From Ewingella sp. CoE-038-23 (GTDB lineage: Bacteria > Pseudomonadota > Gammaproteobacteria > Enterobacterales > Enterobacteriaceae): a stretch of 64,000 bases of DNA. The translations under genes were made by a program, and so were the position numbers. The notes under the pieces were generated by a model. That model was not told the DNA's origin, ran no database searches, and saw only the letters and a list, made by a program, of their open reading frames with translations. Shown piece after piece: positions 8,215-19,380 of the stretch (its first letter is position 1; each line of letters begins with the position of its first letter). The stretch spans positions 2,170,001-2,234,000 of the forward strand of contig NZ_JAZHOH010000001.1 of the NCBI RefSeq assembly GCF_040419245.1, given 5' to 3'.

Positions 8215-10171
8215 GGGTCGCTTCCTTACCTTTTGGCGGTGCCTTACGGCGTTTAGGGGCGCTCTTCGCGCCTTTGGCACCTGTCGCCGCCTTGCCCGTT
8301 CCCGCCGGTTTGGACGGAATACTGCGAAACGCCGAGGATACCCTTGTGGTTTTCGCCTGAATAATCAGGTTCTGTAAGGTCGCCACCAGAGGTTGCATAA
8401 AGTCCTGGTAGCGGCAATTTTTCTCACTGATGCGAGTCAGCGTCGACTCCCAGTCGGCGGTCATATCCGGGCGTCCGGCGATGTCCGGCAGCGAGTGGAT
8501 CAGCGCCCGGCCAGTGTCGCTAGAGTGAATATAGCGCCCCTTCTTGTAGAGAAACTCGCGGCGGAACAGCAGCTCGATAATCCCCGCGCGGGTGGCTTCA
8601 GTGCCCAAGCCGTCGGTAGCGCGCAGGATTTTCTTCAATGCCTTGTCCTGCACGAAACGGGCGATCCCGGTCATGGCCGAGAGCAGCGTGGCGTCGGTAA
8701 AAGGCCGTGGCGGCTGGGTTTGCCGCTCGACCACTTCACCCCGTTCGCACAATAGCTCATCGCCCTTGGCGACCACTGGCAGCGGCGTGCCCTCGTTCTC
8801 TTCATCACGCTCTTTGCTGCCCAACAGGGTGCGCCAGCCCGCTTCGGCCAGAAAACGCGCCTTGGCAATGAACTTGCCGCCGGCGATATCCAAATCAATC
8901 ACGCATTTGCGGAATACGGCGTCCGGGCAGAACTGCATCAAGTATTGCCGCGCCACCAAATTATAGATTTTCTGCTCGTCGTCGGTGAGATTCACCTTGC
9001 TGCTGCGCGCCGTCGGAATAATCGCGTGGTGAGCATCGACCTTTTTGTCATCCCAGCAGCGATTGCGTTTGTCGACATCTACCACCGGCTGCGGCAGTAA
9101 ATCGGGTTGGTGGATACTGATGGCGTTGAGTACCGCGTGTCGTCCGGCAAAATGCTCTTCAGGCAGGTATCGGCTATCCGAGCGCGGATACGTAATCAAT
9201 TTGTGCGTTTCGTACAGCCGCTGGCAAATATCGAGGATTTGCTGGGCGCTGAGACCAAAGGCTTTCGAACCCTCAATCTGTAATGAGGAAAGAGAAAATG
9301 GCAGCGGCGCGGTGTCGTTTTCGCGCTTATCGTTGTACCCGGTGACCAGTGCGGGCTGGCCCGCAATTCGCGCCACCACGTGGTCGGCCAGCGGGCGGTG
9401 CAGCAGGCGGCCCTCTTCATCCTGATAAGGCTCGCAGGACTCGCTCGGCTGCCACAGCGCCACAAAACGCTCATCCAGCGGCGTCACGATGTGGGCTTTG
9501 ACTTCGAAATAATCTTTGGGAACGAAGTTCTCAATCTCTTCGTCGCGGCGAACCACCAGCCCGAGTACCGGCGTCTGCACCCGTCCGACGGAGAGCACGC
9601 CGTTATAGCCCGCGTTGCGCCCCAAAATGGTATAGGCGCGGGTCATATTGATGCCGTAAAGCCAGTCGGCGCGGGAGCGCGCCAAAGCCGAGACGCAGAG
9701 CGGAATAAAGTCGCGATTATCGCGCAGGCGCTCAACGGCGCGTTCGACGGCCTGTGGGTTGAGGTCGTTAATCAGGCAGCGTTGCACGCTTTGGCGTTTT
9801 TCCGGCGTCAGTTCGAGGTAGTCCAGCACCTCGTCCACCAGCAGTTGCCCTTCACGATCCGGGTCACCCGCGTGGATAACCTGAGTGGCTTCCAACAGCA
9901 GTTTTTTAATGACATTCAGCTGCTTAGCGACCGAAGAGCGCGGCTGAAGCTGCCATTTTTCGGGGATAATCGGCAAGTCGTTGAGGTTCCAGCGCGCATA
10001 GCGGCTGTCGTAGGCATCGGGCTGCGCCTGTTCCAACAAGTGGCCGACGCACCAGGTAACGACCTGATCGTTGCCGCAGGCGATAAAACCGTCGCCGCGA
10101 CGATGAGGTTTTGGCAAAACGTCAGCGATAGCGCGAGCCAGGCTGGGCTTTTCGGCAATAAATAAACGCAT
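8204..10171 (-). CDS. topB: DNA topoisomerase III
   Basis: Type IA topoisomerase, 655 residues (E. coli 653), which decatenates replication intermediates. The N-terminal Toprim domain begins [16 protein letters not shown] with the acidic GDPDREGQ motif. The active-site Tyr lies in [12 protein letters not shown]. The C-terminal tail is rich in Lys, Arg and Ala, as expected for nonspecific DNA contact. AAGGA precedes the ATG. In E. coli selD lies on the ydjA side; here that interval is only 261 bp and empty. Confidence 0.97.
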   Translation of the reverse strand: MRLFIAEKPSLARAIADVLPKPHRRGDGFIACGNDQVVTWCVGHLLEQAQPDAYDSRYARWNLNDLPIIPEKWQLQPRSSVAKQLNVIKKLLLEATQVIHAGDPDREGQLLVDEVLDYLELTPEKRQSVQRCLINDLNPQAVERAVERLRDNRDFIPLCVSALARSRADWLYGINMTRAYTILGRNAGYNGVLSVGRVQTPVLGLVVRRDEEIENFVPKDYFEVKAHIVTPLDERFVALWQPSESCEPYQDEEGRLLHRPLADHVVARIAGQPALVTGYNDKRENDTAPLPFSLSSLQIEGSKAFGLSAQQILDICQRLYETHKLITYPRSDSRYLPEEHFAGRHAVLNAISIHQPDLLPQPVVDVDKRNRCWDDKKVDAHHAIIPTARSSKVNLTDDEQKIYNLVARQYLMQFCPDAVFRKCVIDLDIAGGKFIAKARFLAEAGWRTLLGSKERDEENEGTPLPVVAKGDELLCERGEVVERQTQPPRPFTDATLLSAMTGIARFVQDKALKKILRATDGLGTEATRAGIIELLFRREFLYKKGRYIHSSDTGRALIHSLPDIAGRPDMTADWESTLTRISEKNCRYQDFMQPLVATLQNLIIQAKTTRVSSAFRSIPSKPAGTGKAATGAKGAKSAPKRRKAPPKGKEATHDE

Positions 10172-10354
10172 CAGGCAGCATCCTTAACTGTCGGATTGGG
10201 TAAAACCGTTTTTATCGCCCTGAGTCTCATCGTCCATCCTTTGTTCACAGCATCGTTGGGGGTGCAGGTAGGACTATGTTAGCCGTTGGCGGAGGAATTG
10301 GTAAGTCACGAAGGGGTCGAGAGTAGAATGGTCGCTCACAAAGTCAGCGAAATA

Positions 10355-10386
10355 CCGGTTTATCGGAATAATGCCCGCTAAACCGG
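10355..10386. repeat. Inverted repeat in the topB-ydjA gap
   Basis: CCGGTTTA and TAAACCGG are separated by 16 bases. No T-run follows on either strand, so it is at best a weak terminator of ydjA. The rest of the gap (10172-10432) holds no open frame or recognisable gene remnant. Confidence 0.4.
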
Positions 10387-10432
10387 CGAATTTCAGAGCA
10401 GCGAATGGCGGTTTATCTGCCACTGAAGCTCA

Positions 10433-10984
10433 TTACAGATAAGAGACGAAAGCGCTGCTGTCGGCCGGGATCACCTGAGTACTGGACTTCAGCTGCGGCG
10501 TGCCAAGGTAGAGGAAGCCGACGATTTTGTCGGTTGGTCCACATTTGAACGCGGCGCGAACGTCTGGGTGATCGGTCCACGCGCCGGTGCGCCAGATGCC
10601 GTTAAAGCCCTGAGCCAGCGCGGCCATTTGCATCGCCTGCACCGCACAGCCGGCAGAAACCACCTGCTCCCACTCTGGCACTTTGGCGCTCTCTTTGCAG
10701 TTGGCGATAATGGTGATGATTTGCGGCGCACGCAGCGGTGCCTGAGTAGCCTTTTCAATCGCCTTCTCATCGGCACCGTCTTTGATGGCGGCGGCGCGCA
10801 GCAGTTCGCTAAAGCGCGTCAGGCCGTCGTTTTCGGCGATAACAAACTTCCACGGCTGCAAGGCTCCGTGGTCAGGGGCGCGCATACCCGCATTAATGAT
10901 GTTTTGCAGTGCCTCGCCCGCCGGGGCTGGAGCCGCCAAGCGTGAAGCCGAACGGCGATTCAACAATAAGTCTAGAGCGTCCAT
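10433..10984 (-). CDS. ydjA: NAD(P)H nitroreductase YdjA
   Basis: FMN-dependent nitroreductase of 183 residues, the same length as E. coli YdjA and among the smallest of its family. The N-terminal [10 protein letters not shown] flavin-binding arginines and the [12 protein letters not shown] region are conserved. The physiological substrate is not established. GGGAG precedes the ATG. It diverges from sppA across about 200 bp. Confidence 0.93.
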   Translation of the reverse strand: MDALDLLLNRRSASRLAAPAPAGEALQNIINAGMRAPDHGALQPWKFVIAENDGLTRFSELLRAAAIKDGADEKAIEKATQAPLRAPQIITIIANCKESAKVPEWEQVVSAGCAVQAMQMAALAQGFNGIWRTGAWTDHPDVRAAFKCGPTDKIVGFLYLGTPQLKSSTQVIPADSSAFVSYL

Positions 10985-11185
10985 TTAAATCTCCCTAAGC
11001 GCTTTTGATAATGATAGGCATTTACCTAACGTTAACATAAGCAGTCAGCCTTTTGCTAACCACAGATTTCGTCATAGCACCGCGTGATTACTGCCCCTTT
11101 GCCAAATTCTGACATGATTTAAAGCTGACATTTCTCCGGCGGGTCATTAGGATAGCGATACTTTTCCCGTCTTGTTGGAGAGACC

Positions 11186-13042
11186 ATGCGCACATTGTGG
11201 CGAATAATCGCCGGTTTTTTTAAGTGGACCTGGCGTCTTCTTAATTTCGTCAGAGAGTTCATCCTCAACGTATTCCTCATCCTGCTCATTTTGCTGTGTG
11301 TCGGAGTCTATTTCTCATTCCAATCCAAACCTGCGGATACCACCACTAAGGGTGCCCTGCTGGTTGATTTAAGCGGAACCGTGGTGGATAAGCCGTCGGT
11401 GAACAACAAGGTTCGCCAGTGGGGACGCGAGCTGCTGGGTACTTCCAGCAACCGCCTACAGGAAAACTCACTGTTTGATTTGGTCGACACCATTCGTCAG
11501 GCCAAAGATGACAAAAACATCACCGGCATGGTGCTGCAACTGAGTGATTTCACCGGCACTGACCAAACGTCGCTGAACTACATCGGTAAAGCCCTGCGCG
11601 AATTCCGCGACAGCGGCAAGCCGATTTACGCCATCAATGATAGCTATGACCAGTCGCAATACTATCTGGCGAGTTATGCCAACAAGATCTACCTGTCGCC
11701 ACAGGGCGCGGTGGATTTACACGGTTTCGCCACCAATAACCTCTATTACAAGTCACTGCTCGACAAACTGAAGGTCACCACCAATATCTTCCGCGTGGGG
11801 ACCTACAAGTCGGCGGTTGAGCCGTTGATTCGCGATGACATGTCCCCTGCCGCGCGTGAAGCCGACAGCCGTTGGATTGGCGCACTGTGGAACAACTACC
11901 TCAATACCGTGTCGGCTAACCGCCAAATCACCCCTGAGCAGCTGTTCCCTGGCGCGGCTGGCGTTCTGGCCGGTATGCAGCAGACCGGCGGCGATATGGC
12001 GCAATACGCGCTGAAAGCTAAGCTGGTTGATACTCTGGCTTCGCGCAATGAAGCGGATAACGACATGGTGAAAGCCTTTGGCTGGAACAAGCAGGCCAAA
12101 GACTTTAACTACACCAGCATCTACGACTACTCCACCAAGTCGAAGCCGGATAATAACGATCCGCAAATCGCGGTTATCTTCGCTAACGGCGCAATTAACG
12201 ACGGTGAAGAGCAAGCCGGTGCAGTGGGTGGCGACACCACCGCCCAGCAAATTCGCGATGCGCGCCTTGATCCAAAAATCAAAGCTATCGTGTTCCGCGT
12301 AAACAGCCCGGGCGGCAGCGTCAGCGCCTCTGAAGTGATCCGCTCTGAACTGGCAGCAGCGCGCGCGGCGGGCAAACCTGTAGTGGTTTCCATGGGTGGC
12401 ATGGCGGCATCGGGAGGCTACTGGATCTCAACGCCAGCGAACTACATTATTGCCAGCCCAAGCACGCTGACCGGCTCGATCGGTATTTTCGGGGTAATTA
12501 ACACCTACCAAAATACCCTCGACAACTTTGGCGTGCATACCGACGGCGTGGCGACATCGCCGCTGGCCGACGTTGCCGCGACCAAAGCCCTGCCGCCGGA
12601 GTTCTCGCAGATGATGCAGTTGAACATCGAGAACGGCTACAAAACCTTCATCGGTTTAGTGGCAAAAGCGCGTAATAAAACCCCTGAGCAGATCGACCAG
12701 ATTGCCCAAGGCCACGTCTGGATTGGTTCTGATGCCAAAAATGACGGTCTGGTGGACCAACTGGGTGATTTCGATGACGCCGTGAAGAAAGCCGCCGAGC
12801 TGGCGAAACTGCCAAAATGGCAGCTGAACTGGTACGTCAACGAGCCAAGCTTCACCGATCTGGTGTTTTCACAGGTGAGCGCCTCGGCGCACGCCATGCT
12901 GCCAGCGGCGGTTCAGGCTTACCTGCCTGCGCCGGTGACCAAAATGGCGCTGGAGTTGAAATCTCAGGCTGATTTGTTCAATAACATGAACGATCCGCAA
13001 AACCGCTACGCGCTGTGCCTGACCTGCGGCGACGTGAAATAA
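11186..13042 (+). CDS. sppA: Signal peptide peptidase SppA (protease IV)
   Basis: Inner-membrane serine protease of family S49, 618 residues, identical in length to E. coli SppA. It degrades signal peptides after their release from preproteins. One N-terminal membrane segment (about residues 20-45) precedes two tandem S49 domains. The Lys/Ser dyad is visible: Lys208 in GTYKSAVEP in the first repeat and Ser409 in MAASGGYW in the second. GGAGAG precedes the ATG. Confidence 0.96.
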   Translation: MRTLWRIIAGFFKWTWRLLNFVREFILNVFLILLILLCVGVYFSFQSKPADTTTKGALLVDLSGTVVDKPSVNNKVRQWGRELLGTSSNRLQENSLFDLVDTIRQAKDDKNITGMVLQLSDFTGTDQTSLNYIGKALREFRDSGKPIYAINDSYDQSQYYLASYANKIYLSPQGAVDLHGFATNNLYYKSLLDKLKVTTNIFRVGTYKSAVEPLIRDDMSPAAREADSRWIGALWNNYLNTVSANRQITPEQLFPGAAGVLAGMQQTGGDMAQYALKAKLVDTLASRNEADNDMVKAFGWNKQAKDFNYTSIYDYSTKSKPDNNDPQIAVIFANGAINDGEEQAGAVGGDTTAQQIRDARLDPKIKAIVFRVNSPGGSVSASEVIRSELAAARAAGKPVVVSMGGMAASGGYWISTPANYIIASPSTLTGSIGIFGVINTYQNTLDNFGVHTDGVATSPLADVAATKALPPEFSQMMQLNIENGYKTFIGLVAKARNKTPEQIDQIAQGHVWIGSDAKNDGLVDQLGDFDDAVKKAAELAKLPKWQLNWYVNEPSFTDLVFSQVSASAHAMLPAAVQAYLPAPVTKMALELKSQADLFNNMNDPQNRYALCLTCGDVK

Positions 13043-13060
13043 GTTTCACCTCGCCCTGCC

Positions 13061-13097
13061 AAAAGCCCGTGCTTAACCGCCGGGCTTTTTTATTTTT
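13061..13097 (+). terminator. Terminator of sppA
   Basis: Stem AAAAGCCCG/CGGGCTTTT with an 11-base loop, then a long T-rich tract. Confidence 0.88.
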
Positions 13098-13202
13098 GAG
13101 ACAAACACCTTGTTGCCCTTATACTTCCAGCCATCGCAGTTTGTATTTCTGAAAAGCTCTATATTCCGAAAGCAATCTTTCTAAAAAACAAAGAATCCAG
13201 TC

Positions 13203-14213
13203 ATGACCAAAAAATCAATTTATGTCGCCTACACCGGCGGTACCATCGGTATGCAACGCTCTGAAAACGGCTATATCCCGGTCTCCGGCCACCTGCAGCG
13301 CCAGCTGGCGCTGATGCCTGAGTTCCACCGCCCGGAGATGCCTGAGTTCACTATTCAAGAATACGCACCGCTGATGGACTCCTCCGACATGACGCCGGAA
13401 GACTGGCAGCACATCGCCGACGATATTCTGGCCCATTACGATGAGTACGACGGGTTTGTTATCCTGCACGGCACGGATACCATGGCGTTCACCGCCTCGG
13501 CGCTCTCCTTTATGCTGGAGAACCTCGGCAAGCCGGTCATTGTGACAGGGTCACAAATCCCGCTGGAGGCTCTGCGCTCTGACGGGCAAATTAACCTGCT
13601 GAATTCGCTCTATATTGCGGCGAACCATCCGGTGAACGAAGTCTCGCTGTTCTTCAACAATCGCCTCTATCGCGGCAACCGCAGCACCAAGGCCCATGCC
13701 GACGGCTTCGACGCCTTTGCGTCGCCAAATCTTGCGCCGCTGCTGGAGGCCGGGATCCACATTCGCCGTCTGTCTACGCCTTCTATCCCGCCCGCCACTG
13801 GCCCGCTGAAGGTGCATGACATCACACCACAGCCGATTGGCGTGGTGACGATTTATCCGGGGATCTCTGCCGAAGTGGTAGAAAACTTCCTGATGCAGCC
13901 GGTTAAGGCCTTGATCCTGCGCTCCTACGGCGTGGGCAATGCGCCGCAGAAAGGCGACCTGCTGAAAGTGCTGAAAGACGCCTCCGAGCGCGGCATCGTG
14001 GTGGTTAACCTCACCCAGTGTATCTCCGGCCGTGTGGATATGGGTGGCTATGCCACCGGCAACGCGCTGGCGCACTCCGGCGTGATCAGCGGCTTTGATA
14101 TGACCGTGGAAGCCACGCTAACCAAACTGCATTACTTGCTGAGCCAGCCGCTGTCGGCTGAGGAAATCCGTGTCTTGATGCAGCAAAACCTGCGCGGTGA
14201 ACTGACCGAATAA
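13203..14213 (+). CDS. ansA: L-asparaginase I, cytoplasmic
   Basis: Low-affinity cytoplasmic asparaginase, 336 residues (E. coli 338), hydrolysing asparagine to aspartate and ammonia. Both catalytic threonine motifs are present: YTGGTIGM near the N-terminus and HGTDTMAFTAS around residue 90. No signal peptide, which separates it from periplasmic AnsB. The stop is 12 bases before pncA, so the two form an operon, as in E. coli. Confidence 0.95.
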   Translation: MTKKSIYVAYTGGTIGMQRSENGYIPVSGHLQRQLALMPEFHRPEMPEFTIQEYAPLMDSSDMTPEDWQHIADDILAHYDEYDGFVILHGTDTMAFTASALSFMLENLGKPVIVTGSQIPLEALRSDGQINLLNSLYIAANHPVNEVSLFFNNRLYRGNRSTKAHADGFDAFASPNLAPLLEAGIHIRRLSTPSIPPATGPLKVHDITPQPIGVVTIYPGISAEVVENFLMQPVKALILRSYGVGNAPQKGDLLKVLKDASERGIVVVNLTQCISGRVDMGGYATGNALAHSGVISGFDMTVEATLTKLHYLLSQPLSAEEIRVLMQQNLRGELTE

Positions 14214-14225
14214 CAGGAGCGCCCG

Positions 14226-14852
14226 ATGAAATCCGCATTATTGTTGATCGACCTGCAAAATGATTTCTGCCCCGGCGGCGCGCTGGCGGTGCAGGAAGGC
14301 GATGCCACGATTAGCGTGGCGAATCAGGCTATTGAGACCTGTAAGTCACAGGGCATTGCCGTGGTGGCGTCGCAGGACTGGCACCCGCAGGCCCACGGCA
14401 GCTTTGCCGTAAACGCCAATGAAGAGCCGTGGACGCTGGGCGAACTCGACGGCCTGCCGCAGGTGTGGTGGCCGGTACACTGCGTCCAGGGCCAGCGCGG
14501 CGCGGAATTCCACCCGCAGCTTGATAGCCAGCAATTCGATCACGTGGTGCGCAAAGGTCAAAACGTCGCTATCGATAGCTATAGCGCGTTTTTCGATAAT
14601 GCTCATCGCGCCGCCACCGGATTACACCAATGGTTGCAAGAAAAGCAGGTGCAACGCCTGATTGTCATGGGACTAGCGACGGATTACTGCGTCAAGTTTA
14701 CCGTGCTGGACGCGCTAGAGCTGGGGTATAAGGTTGAGTTGCTGGTCGAAGGCTGCCGAGGGGTGAATCTTAACCCGCAGGACAGCCAGCAGGCGATTGA
14801 TGAGATGCAGCAGGCCGGGGCTGAGCTTACTACCCTCGCTGATCTGAGCTAA
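14226..14852 (+). CDS. pncA: Nicotinamidase
   Basis: Cysteine hydrolase of the isochorismatase superfamily, 208 residues (E. coli about 213), converting nicotinamide to nicotinate in NAD salvage. The triad is seen: Asp in LLIDLQNDFC, Lys in VRKGQN and Cys in GLATDYCVKFT. Metal ligands DWHPQAHGSF and the later His in WPVHC are also present. AGGAG lies 7 bases before the ATG. Confidence 0.95.
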   Translation: MKSALLLIDLQNDFCPGGALAVQEGDATISVANQAIETCKSQGIAVVASQDWHPQAHGSFAVNANEEPWTLGELDGLPQVWWPVHCVQGQRGAEFHPQLDSQQFDHVVRKGQNVAIDSYSAFFDNAHRAATGLHQWLQEKQVQRLIVMGLATDYCVKFTVLDALELGYKVELLVEGCRGVNLNPQDSQQAIDEMQQAGAELTTLADLS

Positions 14853-14875
14853 TACCTCTGACCACCAGATATGAC

Positions 14876-14902
14876 AAAGGGCGCATTAGCGCCCTTTTCT
14901 TA
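14876..14902 (+). terminator. Terminator of ansA-pncA
   Basis: Stem AAAGGGCGC/GCGCCCTTT with loop ATTA and a short T-rich tail. It faces the convergent yeaC. Confidence 0.85.
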
Positions 14903-14922
14903 TTGCTCATAGTGCTGCGCGC

Positions 14923-15195
14923 TTATTCCGGTTTGATGCGGATTAAGGCTTCCTGAGCAAACTGCTGCTTCAGCTCCTGCTTGCTCTTGGTGACGATTTG
15001 GCCGTCAGTGCCAATGCTCATGTGCTGGGCATTGGTGTTGTGGCGGGCCTGATAGAGCATCACCATTTGCAGACTGTTCTCTTTCTGCTCCGGCGTCAGC
15101 TTCACGCCGTCCGGCCACTTCCCCAATTCCACGGCTTGCGCCAGTCGCTGGTAAATCTCCGGCGTCATCACGCCGACCAAATCATTAATTTCCAT
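14923..15195 (-). CDS. yeaC: YeaC, DUF1315 family
   Basis: Small soluble protein of 90 residues, the E. coli YeaC length, of unknown function. It contains the recognisable PEIYQRL..AVELGKWPDGVKLT..QKE stretch. The ATG at 15195 is used; the codon before it is TTG. It lies downstream of msrB on the same strand with about 108 bases between, as in E. coli. Confidence 0.88.
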   Translation of the reverse strand: MEINDLVGVMTPEIYQRLAQAVELGKWPDGVKLTPEQKENSLQMVMLYQARHNTNAQHMSIGTDGQIVTKSKQELKQQFAQEALIRIKPE

Positions 15196-15303
15196 CAACC
15201 GCTCTCTCGTCTTGGCTAATTATTCATCGGGTGGTGAATAATGGCTGAATCGATTTTGTCGTTTAAATTACACCCCAACTTTAGCAGGTGTTTATCCCAC
15301 CAT

Positions 15304-15717
15304 TTAGCCCGCTGTTTTGTCGCCGTTTTCACCATCGATAAAGCTCATCGAGGCCGAGTTTACACAGTAACGGTCACCGGTTGGCTCTGGGCCGTCTGGG
15401 AAAACGTGCCCCAAATGGGCGTCACAGTTGGAGCAGCGGATTTCCACCCTTTCCATATTGTGAGAATTATCAGTCAGATACGTGATTGCGTCGTGGGTCA
15501 CTGGCTGATAGAAACTCGGCCAGCCGCAGCCGGAGTCATATTTGGTATCGGAGTAGAAAAGCGGCGAATTGCACACCAGACAGTGATAGATCCCATCACG
15601 TTTATTGTGCAGTAATTTACCGGTATACGGGCGTTCGGTACCGCGCTCTTGCGTCACATAATGCTGGATTTCAGTGAGTTGTACTGAAGAAGATGGATCT
15701 TTGGATTCATTGGCCAT
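15304..15717 (-). CDS. msrB: Peptide methionine-R-sulfoxide reductase MsrB
   Basis: Repairs the R epimer of methionine sulfoxide in proteins, using thioredoxin. 137 residues from the ATG at 15717, the E. coli length. Zinc-binding pairs CLVC and CSNC, the family signature [11 protein letters not shown], and the catalytic Cys in RYCVNSASM are present. An ATG three codons earlier (15726) is possible, but its spacing to the AGAGA sequence is too short. Confidence 0.94.
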   Translation of the reverse strand: MANESKDPSSSVQLTEIQHYVTQERGTERPYTGKLLHNKRDGIYHCLVCNSPLFYSDTKYDSGCGWPSFYQPVTHDAITYLTDNSHNMERVEIRCSNCDAHLGHVFPDGPEPTGDRYCVNSASMSFIDGENGDKTAG

Positions 15718-15841
15718 GGTTGTCATTCTCTGCCAGATAGGAAAATCAACTAAAATAACAGCTTATTATAACAATAAATTAACAACGAGTCTGCACGTTT
15801 TGGCTTAAACTGTATGCCATCGGCGTTGGGCCAAAGGGCAA

Positions 15842-15857
15842 TGTGATACAGATCACA
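15842..15857. promoter_or_regulatory. CRP site upstream of gapA
   Basis: TGTGATACAGATCACA contains perfect TGTGA and TCACA half-sites at 6-base spacing, with A/T-rich flanks as in the 22-bp consensus. It lies about 210 bp before gapA and about 125 bp before msrB. E. coli gapA is CRP-activated. Confidence 0.75.
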
Positions 15858-16013
15858 TATTTGTACTCGATGCACTTTATATTCGGCGAAATGGCCCCCA
15901 TGTCTTTTCTAGCCGATTAGAAAACGGAATGTGCAATATCCGAGCAAAAGTGAGTCTCAGCTTTGACTTACAGCAAGTATTGACACGATTCCGCTTGACG
16001 CTTAGGAAGGTTT

Positions 16014-16027
16014 TTGTAATTTTACAA
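16014..16027. promoter_or_regulatory. Palindrome TTGTAATTTTACAA in the gapA leader
   Basis: A perfect 14-bp palindrome 38 bp before the gapA start, inside a leader that looks conserved with E. coli gapA. It shares TGTAATTTTA with two sites in the zwf-hexR gap. HexR binding is inferred; no binding data are available here. Confidence 0.5.
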
Positions 16028-16053
16028 CCAACCTTTTATTCACTAAATAATAG

Positions 16054-17061
<1,008 letters not shown>

Positions 17062-17085
17062 TTGGCTGATGTGAAGAAATGATTG

Positions 17086-17112
17086 AAGGGCGACGCTAAG
17101 TCGCCCTTTTGC
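17086..17112 (+). terminator. Terminator of gapA
   Basis: Stem AAGGGCGAC/GTCGCCCTT, loop of 5, then TTTTGCTTT. Because yeaD starts only about 25 bp on, some readthrough into yeaD is plausible. Confidence 0.85.
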
Positions 17113-17137
17113 TTTCTGCCGATCAAGGATTCAACTC

Positions 17138-18004
17138 ATGACCGCAAAACTCTTTACTCTACCCGTCTTAAAACAAATCACGCCGGCAATCAGCCAGCGT
17201 CAGATTGATGAATTACCGGTTCTGGTTATCACCCATCCTAAATTACGCGCAGCCATCACCTTACAAGGTGCTCATTTGGTGGCGTGGCAGCCTGAAGGCG
17301 AAGAACCTATTATCTGGCTGAGCAAAGAAACCGCGTTCAAGCCTGGCGTGGCTATTCGCGGCGGCGTGCCAATCTGCTGGCCTTGGTTCGGCCCGGCGGG
17401 TAAACCTTCGCACGGCTTTGCGCGCAATTTGGCGTGGGAACTGACTTCTCATATTGAAAATGAGCAAGGCGTCGAGCTGGCTCTGACGTTGAAAGACAGC
17501 GCAGAAACCCGCGAACTCTGGCCACACGAGTTCCAGCTGACCGCCAAATTTACCCTCGGCGAGACCTGTCACATTGAGCTGGAGTCCACCGGTGATTTTG
17601 AAACCACCAGCGCCCTGCACGCCTACTTCAACATTGGCGACATCGACAAAGTAAAAGTGACCGGCCTCGGCCAGCCTTTCATTGACAAAGTGAATGGCGG
17701 GAAAGAATCTGAGATGCAAGGCGATTTGACCTTCAACGGCCAGGTTGACCGCATCTTCACCCAGCCAGAGGCCACCAGCCTGATCGTGGATTCAGCATTC
17801 AACCGCACGCTGGTGGTAGAACATCACCACAATAGCGACGTGATTGCCTGGAACCCGGGTGTGGAATTGTCCACCAGCATGAAAGATATGGCGGATGACA
17901 GCTACAAGACCATGGTGTGTGTGGAAACCGGCTGCGTCACGCAGGCGCAGAAGAGCACCGCGTCTAAACCAGCCAAACTGGCTGTAACTATTAGTAAAAA
18001 ATAG
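17138..18004 (+). CDS. yeaD: Glucose-6-phosphate 1-epimerase YeaD
   Basis: Aldose 1-epimerase-fold enzyme, 288 residues (E. coli 294), that interconverts alpha and beta anomers of hexose 6-phosphates. Recognisable family stretches include GGVPICWPWFGP, SHGFARN with the active-site His, and the late Glu-containing WNPGVE. AAGGA precedes the ATG. It sits directly behind gapA as in E. coli. Confidence 0.93.
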   Translation: MTAKLFTLPVLKQITPAISQRQIDELPVLVITHPKLRAAITLQGAHLVAWQPEGEEPIIWLSKETAFKPGVAIRGGVPICWPWFGPAGKPSHGFARNLAWELTSHIENEQGVELALTLKDSAETRELWPHEFQLTAKFTLGETCHIELESTGDFETTSALHAYFNIGDIDKVKVTGLGQPFIDKVNGGKESEMQGDLTFNGQVDRIFTQPEATSLIVDSAFNRTLVVEHHHNSDVIAWNPGVELSTSMKDMADDSYKTMVCVETGCVTQAQKSTASKPAKLAVTISKK

Positions 18005-18036
18005 TGCCCTGACTTTTTGTCGCACTGCAGATGTGC

Positions 18037-18090
18037 AAATGGGGCGAATCGCCCCATTTTGTAGCAAACTACGCCCCATTTTGGGGCGTG
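18037..18090. terminator. Twin hairpins between convergent yeaD and mipA
   Basis: Two adjacent hairpins, built on ATGGGGCG/CGCCCCAT and ACGCCCC/GGGGCGT, lie between the convergent stops. The 12-mer CGCCCCATTTTG is directly repeated (18050-18061 and 18072-18083), so the arms can also pair with each other. T-rich tails favour the plus strand. Confidence 0.65.
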
Positions 18091-18097
18091 TCTGTTT

Positions 18098-18847
18098 TTA
18101 GAAGCTGTAAGTCACGCCAGTCCACAACATCCCGGAGTAAGATTTATCCACCATCGGGCTATCTTTAACTTCGCTATCCAGACGGATGTAACGGCCCATG
18201 AAGAAGGCCTGCCAGTCTTTGTTGAAGTTATATTTGGCAGACAACTCCAAATACGGGCTGAAGCTGTCATCCGGCGAGTAGCTGCTCAGGCCGCTACGGC
18301 GTGATTCGTTGCTGTTAATACCGTAGTAGTATTGGTTTTCGTTACTGCTGCTCCACTGCACACCAATACCCGGTACCAGCGCCCAATTGTCCTGGTGGAA
18401 GGTGTAGAGGTAAGCCAGATCAGCCACCATGCCATCACTGTTATCCAGCACGTCGCCGTTGAAGGTGGTACGGATAGTACCCCAGTCTTCGATATGTGAA
18501 TAAGCCAGACCCGCCATCAATGTCCCACGGCGTTTATCTAAACGCTTCATCTGGGAATCATCAGAATCGTCAGGCTTAAAGCCGAACGGAATGTAAGTCG
18601 CGGTCAGGCTGAATTTGTTCTGATCGTCTTTCCACAGGTAATAACCGGCAGTCAGCGTGTGGAAATAAAAATCATCGCCTTCATAACTGATGATCGGAAC
18701 TGGGAGAACTTTAGTGTCATACCCTTTATACGGATTTACGTCGACTAATGCTGATGCACCCAGCGACCATGTCCCCGCCGCAGCGGCGTGGCTAAACAGG
18801 ACGGCTGCGGTTGCGATGGACAATGTTTTGAAATGCGAAATTTTCAT
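18098..18847 (-). CDS. mipA: MltA-interacting outer-membrane protein MipA
   Basis: OmpV/MipA family outer-membrane beta-barrel, 249 residues (E. coli 248). In E. coli it scaffolds MltA and PBP1B. A signal peptide ends at HAAAAG. The mature part alternates amphipathic strands and ends in a C-terminal Phe (GVTYSF), the signal for barrel assembly. The ATG at 18847 begins the signal peptide and follows AAGGG; the longer upstream frame is leader. Confidence 0.92.
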   Translation of the reverse strand: MKISHFKTLSIATAAVLFSHAAAAGTWSLGASALVDVNPYKGYDTKVLPVPIISYEGDDFYFHTLTAGYYLWKDDQNKFSLTATYIPFGFKPDDSDDSQMKRLDKRRGTLMAGLAYSHIEDWGTIRTTFNGDVLDNSDGMVADLAYLYTFHQDNWALVPGIGVQWSSSNENQYYYGINSNESRRSGLSSYSPDDSFSPYLELSAKYNFNKDWQAFFMGRYIRLDSEVKDSPMVDKSYSGMLWTGVTYSF

Positions 18848-19380
18848 TGTTATTAATTCCCTTAATTTAAAAACCGCCAGTAGTGTAAGCGAAGAATAAT
18901 CGCTTCGCTTAGCATTTACAGTTGTCGTGAATAACTTACGCAGAAAAACCAAGGCGATCGCATAATTTATATGCAAAGTATGAAATAAAAATGACTAAAC
19001 GCGAGGCATTACCCGCGCAGCCCACGTCCTACAAGGCTTCAAAGTAGAATGCCCTGAAGTGAGTCATTGATATGTCTTAAAAAATGGGATCTGAGGAGAG
19101 GAAATTTTTGTAATGCCAAACTACGCTTATTTATAGATGAAAGACTTCATCTGAGGCACTTCCCGACCCGCTGGTTCACGGCAGTCGCAATAATTTAAAT
19201 CTGTTCGTGTGAAAAATGGGTTTCTGCAAGTTGGCATAAGGGTTGCTGCACTGAGATGGAGAGCTTTTTTCCGGGAGCTGTTTTTGATTTCCAACGCTCT
19301 CATTAACCTGTGCTATATCCAACGTCATTGAAGTCTCGGTTTCAATTGCCGCGGATAAATTAACGAAGGACGGGCAACGT
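18848..19380. other. Intergenic region mipA-yeaG
   Basis: 533 bp between divergent genes. Apart from the sigma-54 promoter at 19231-19247, no convincing gene is present. A 70-residue minus-strand frame across the yeaG start has no ribosome binding site or family resemblance. Confidence 0.5.
19231..19247 (+). promoter_or_regulatory. Sigma-54 promoter of yeaG-yeaH
   Basis: TTGGCATAAGGGTTGCT matches the RpoN consensus YTGGCACGRNNNTTGCW with invariant GG and GC at exact spacing; only two of the defined bases differ. Start of transcription would fall near 19257, giving a leader of about 125 nt. E. coli yeaGH is RpoN-dependent under nitrogen limitation. No clear NtrC site was found by eye. Confidence 0.75.

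Noticed and set aside
9380-10165. 261-codon frame antisense to topB
   Set aside because: Covered entirely by a conserved topoisomerase gene and lacks a start signal.
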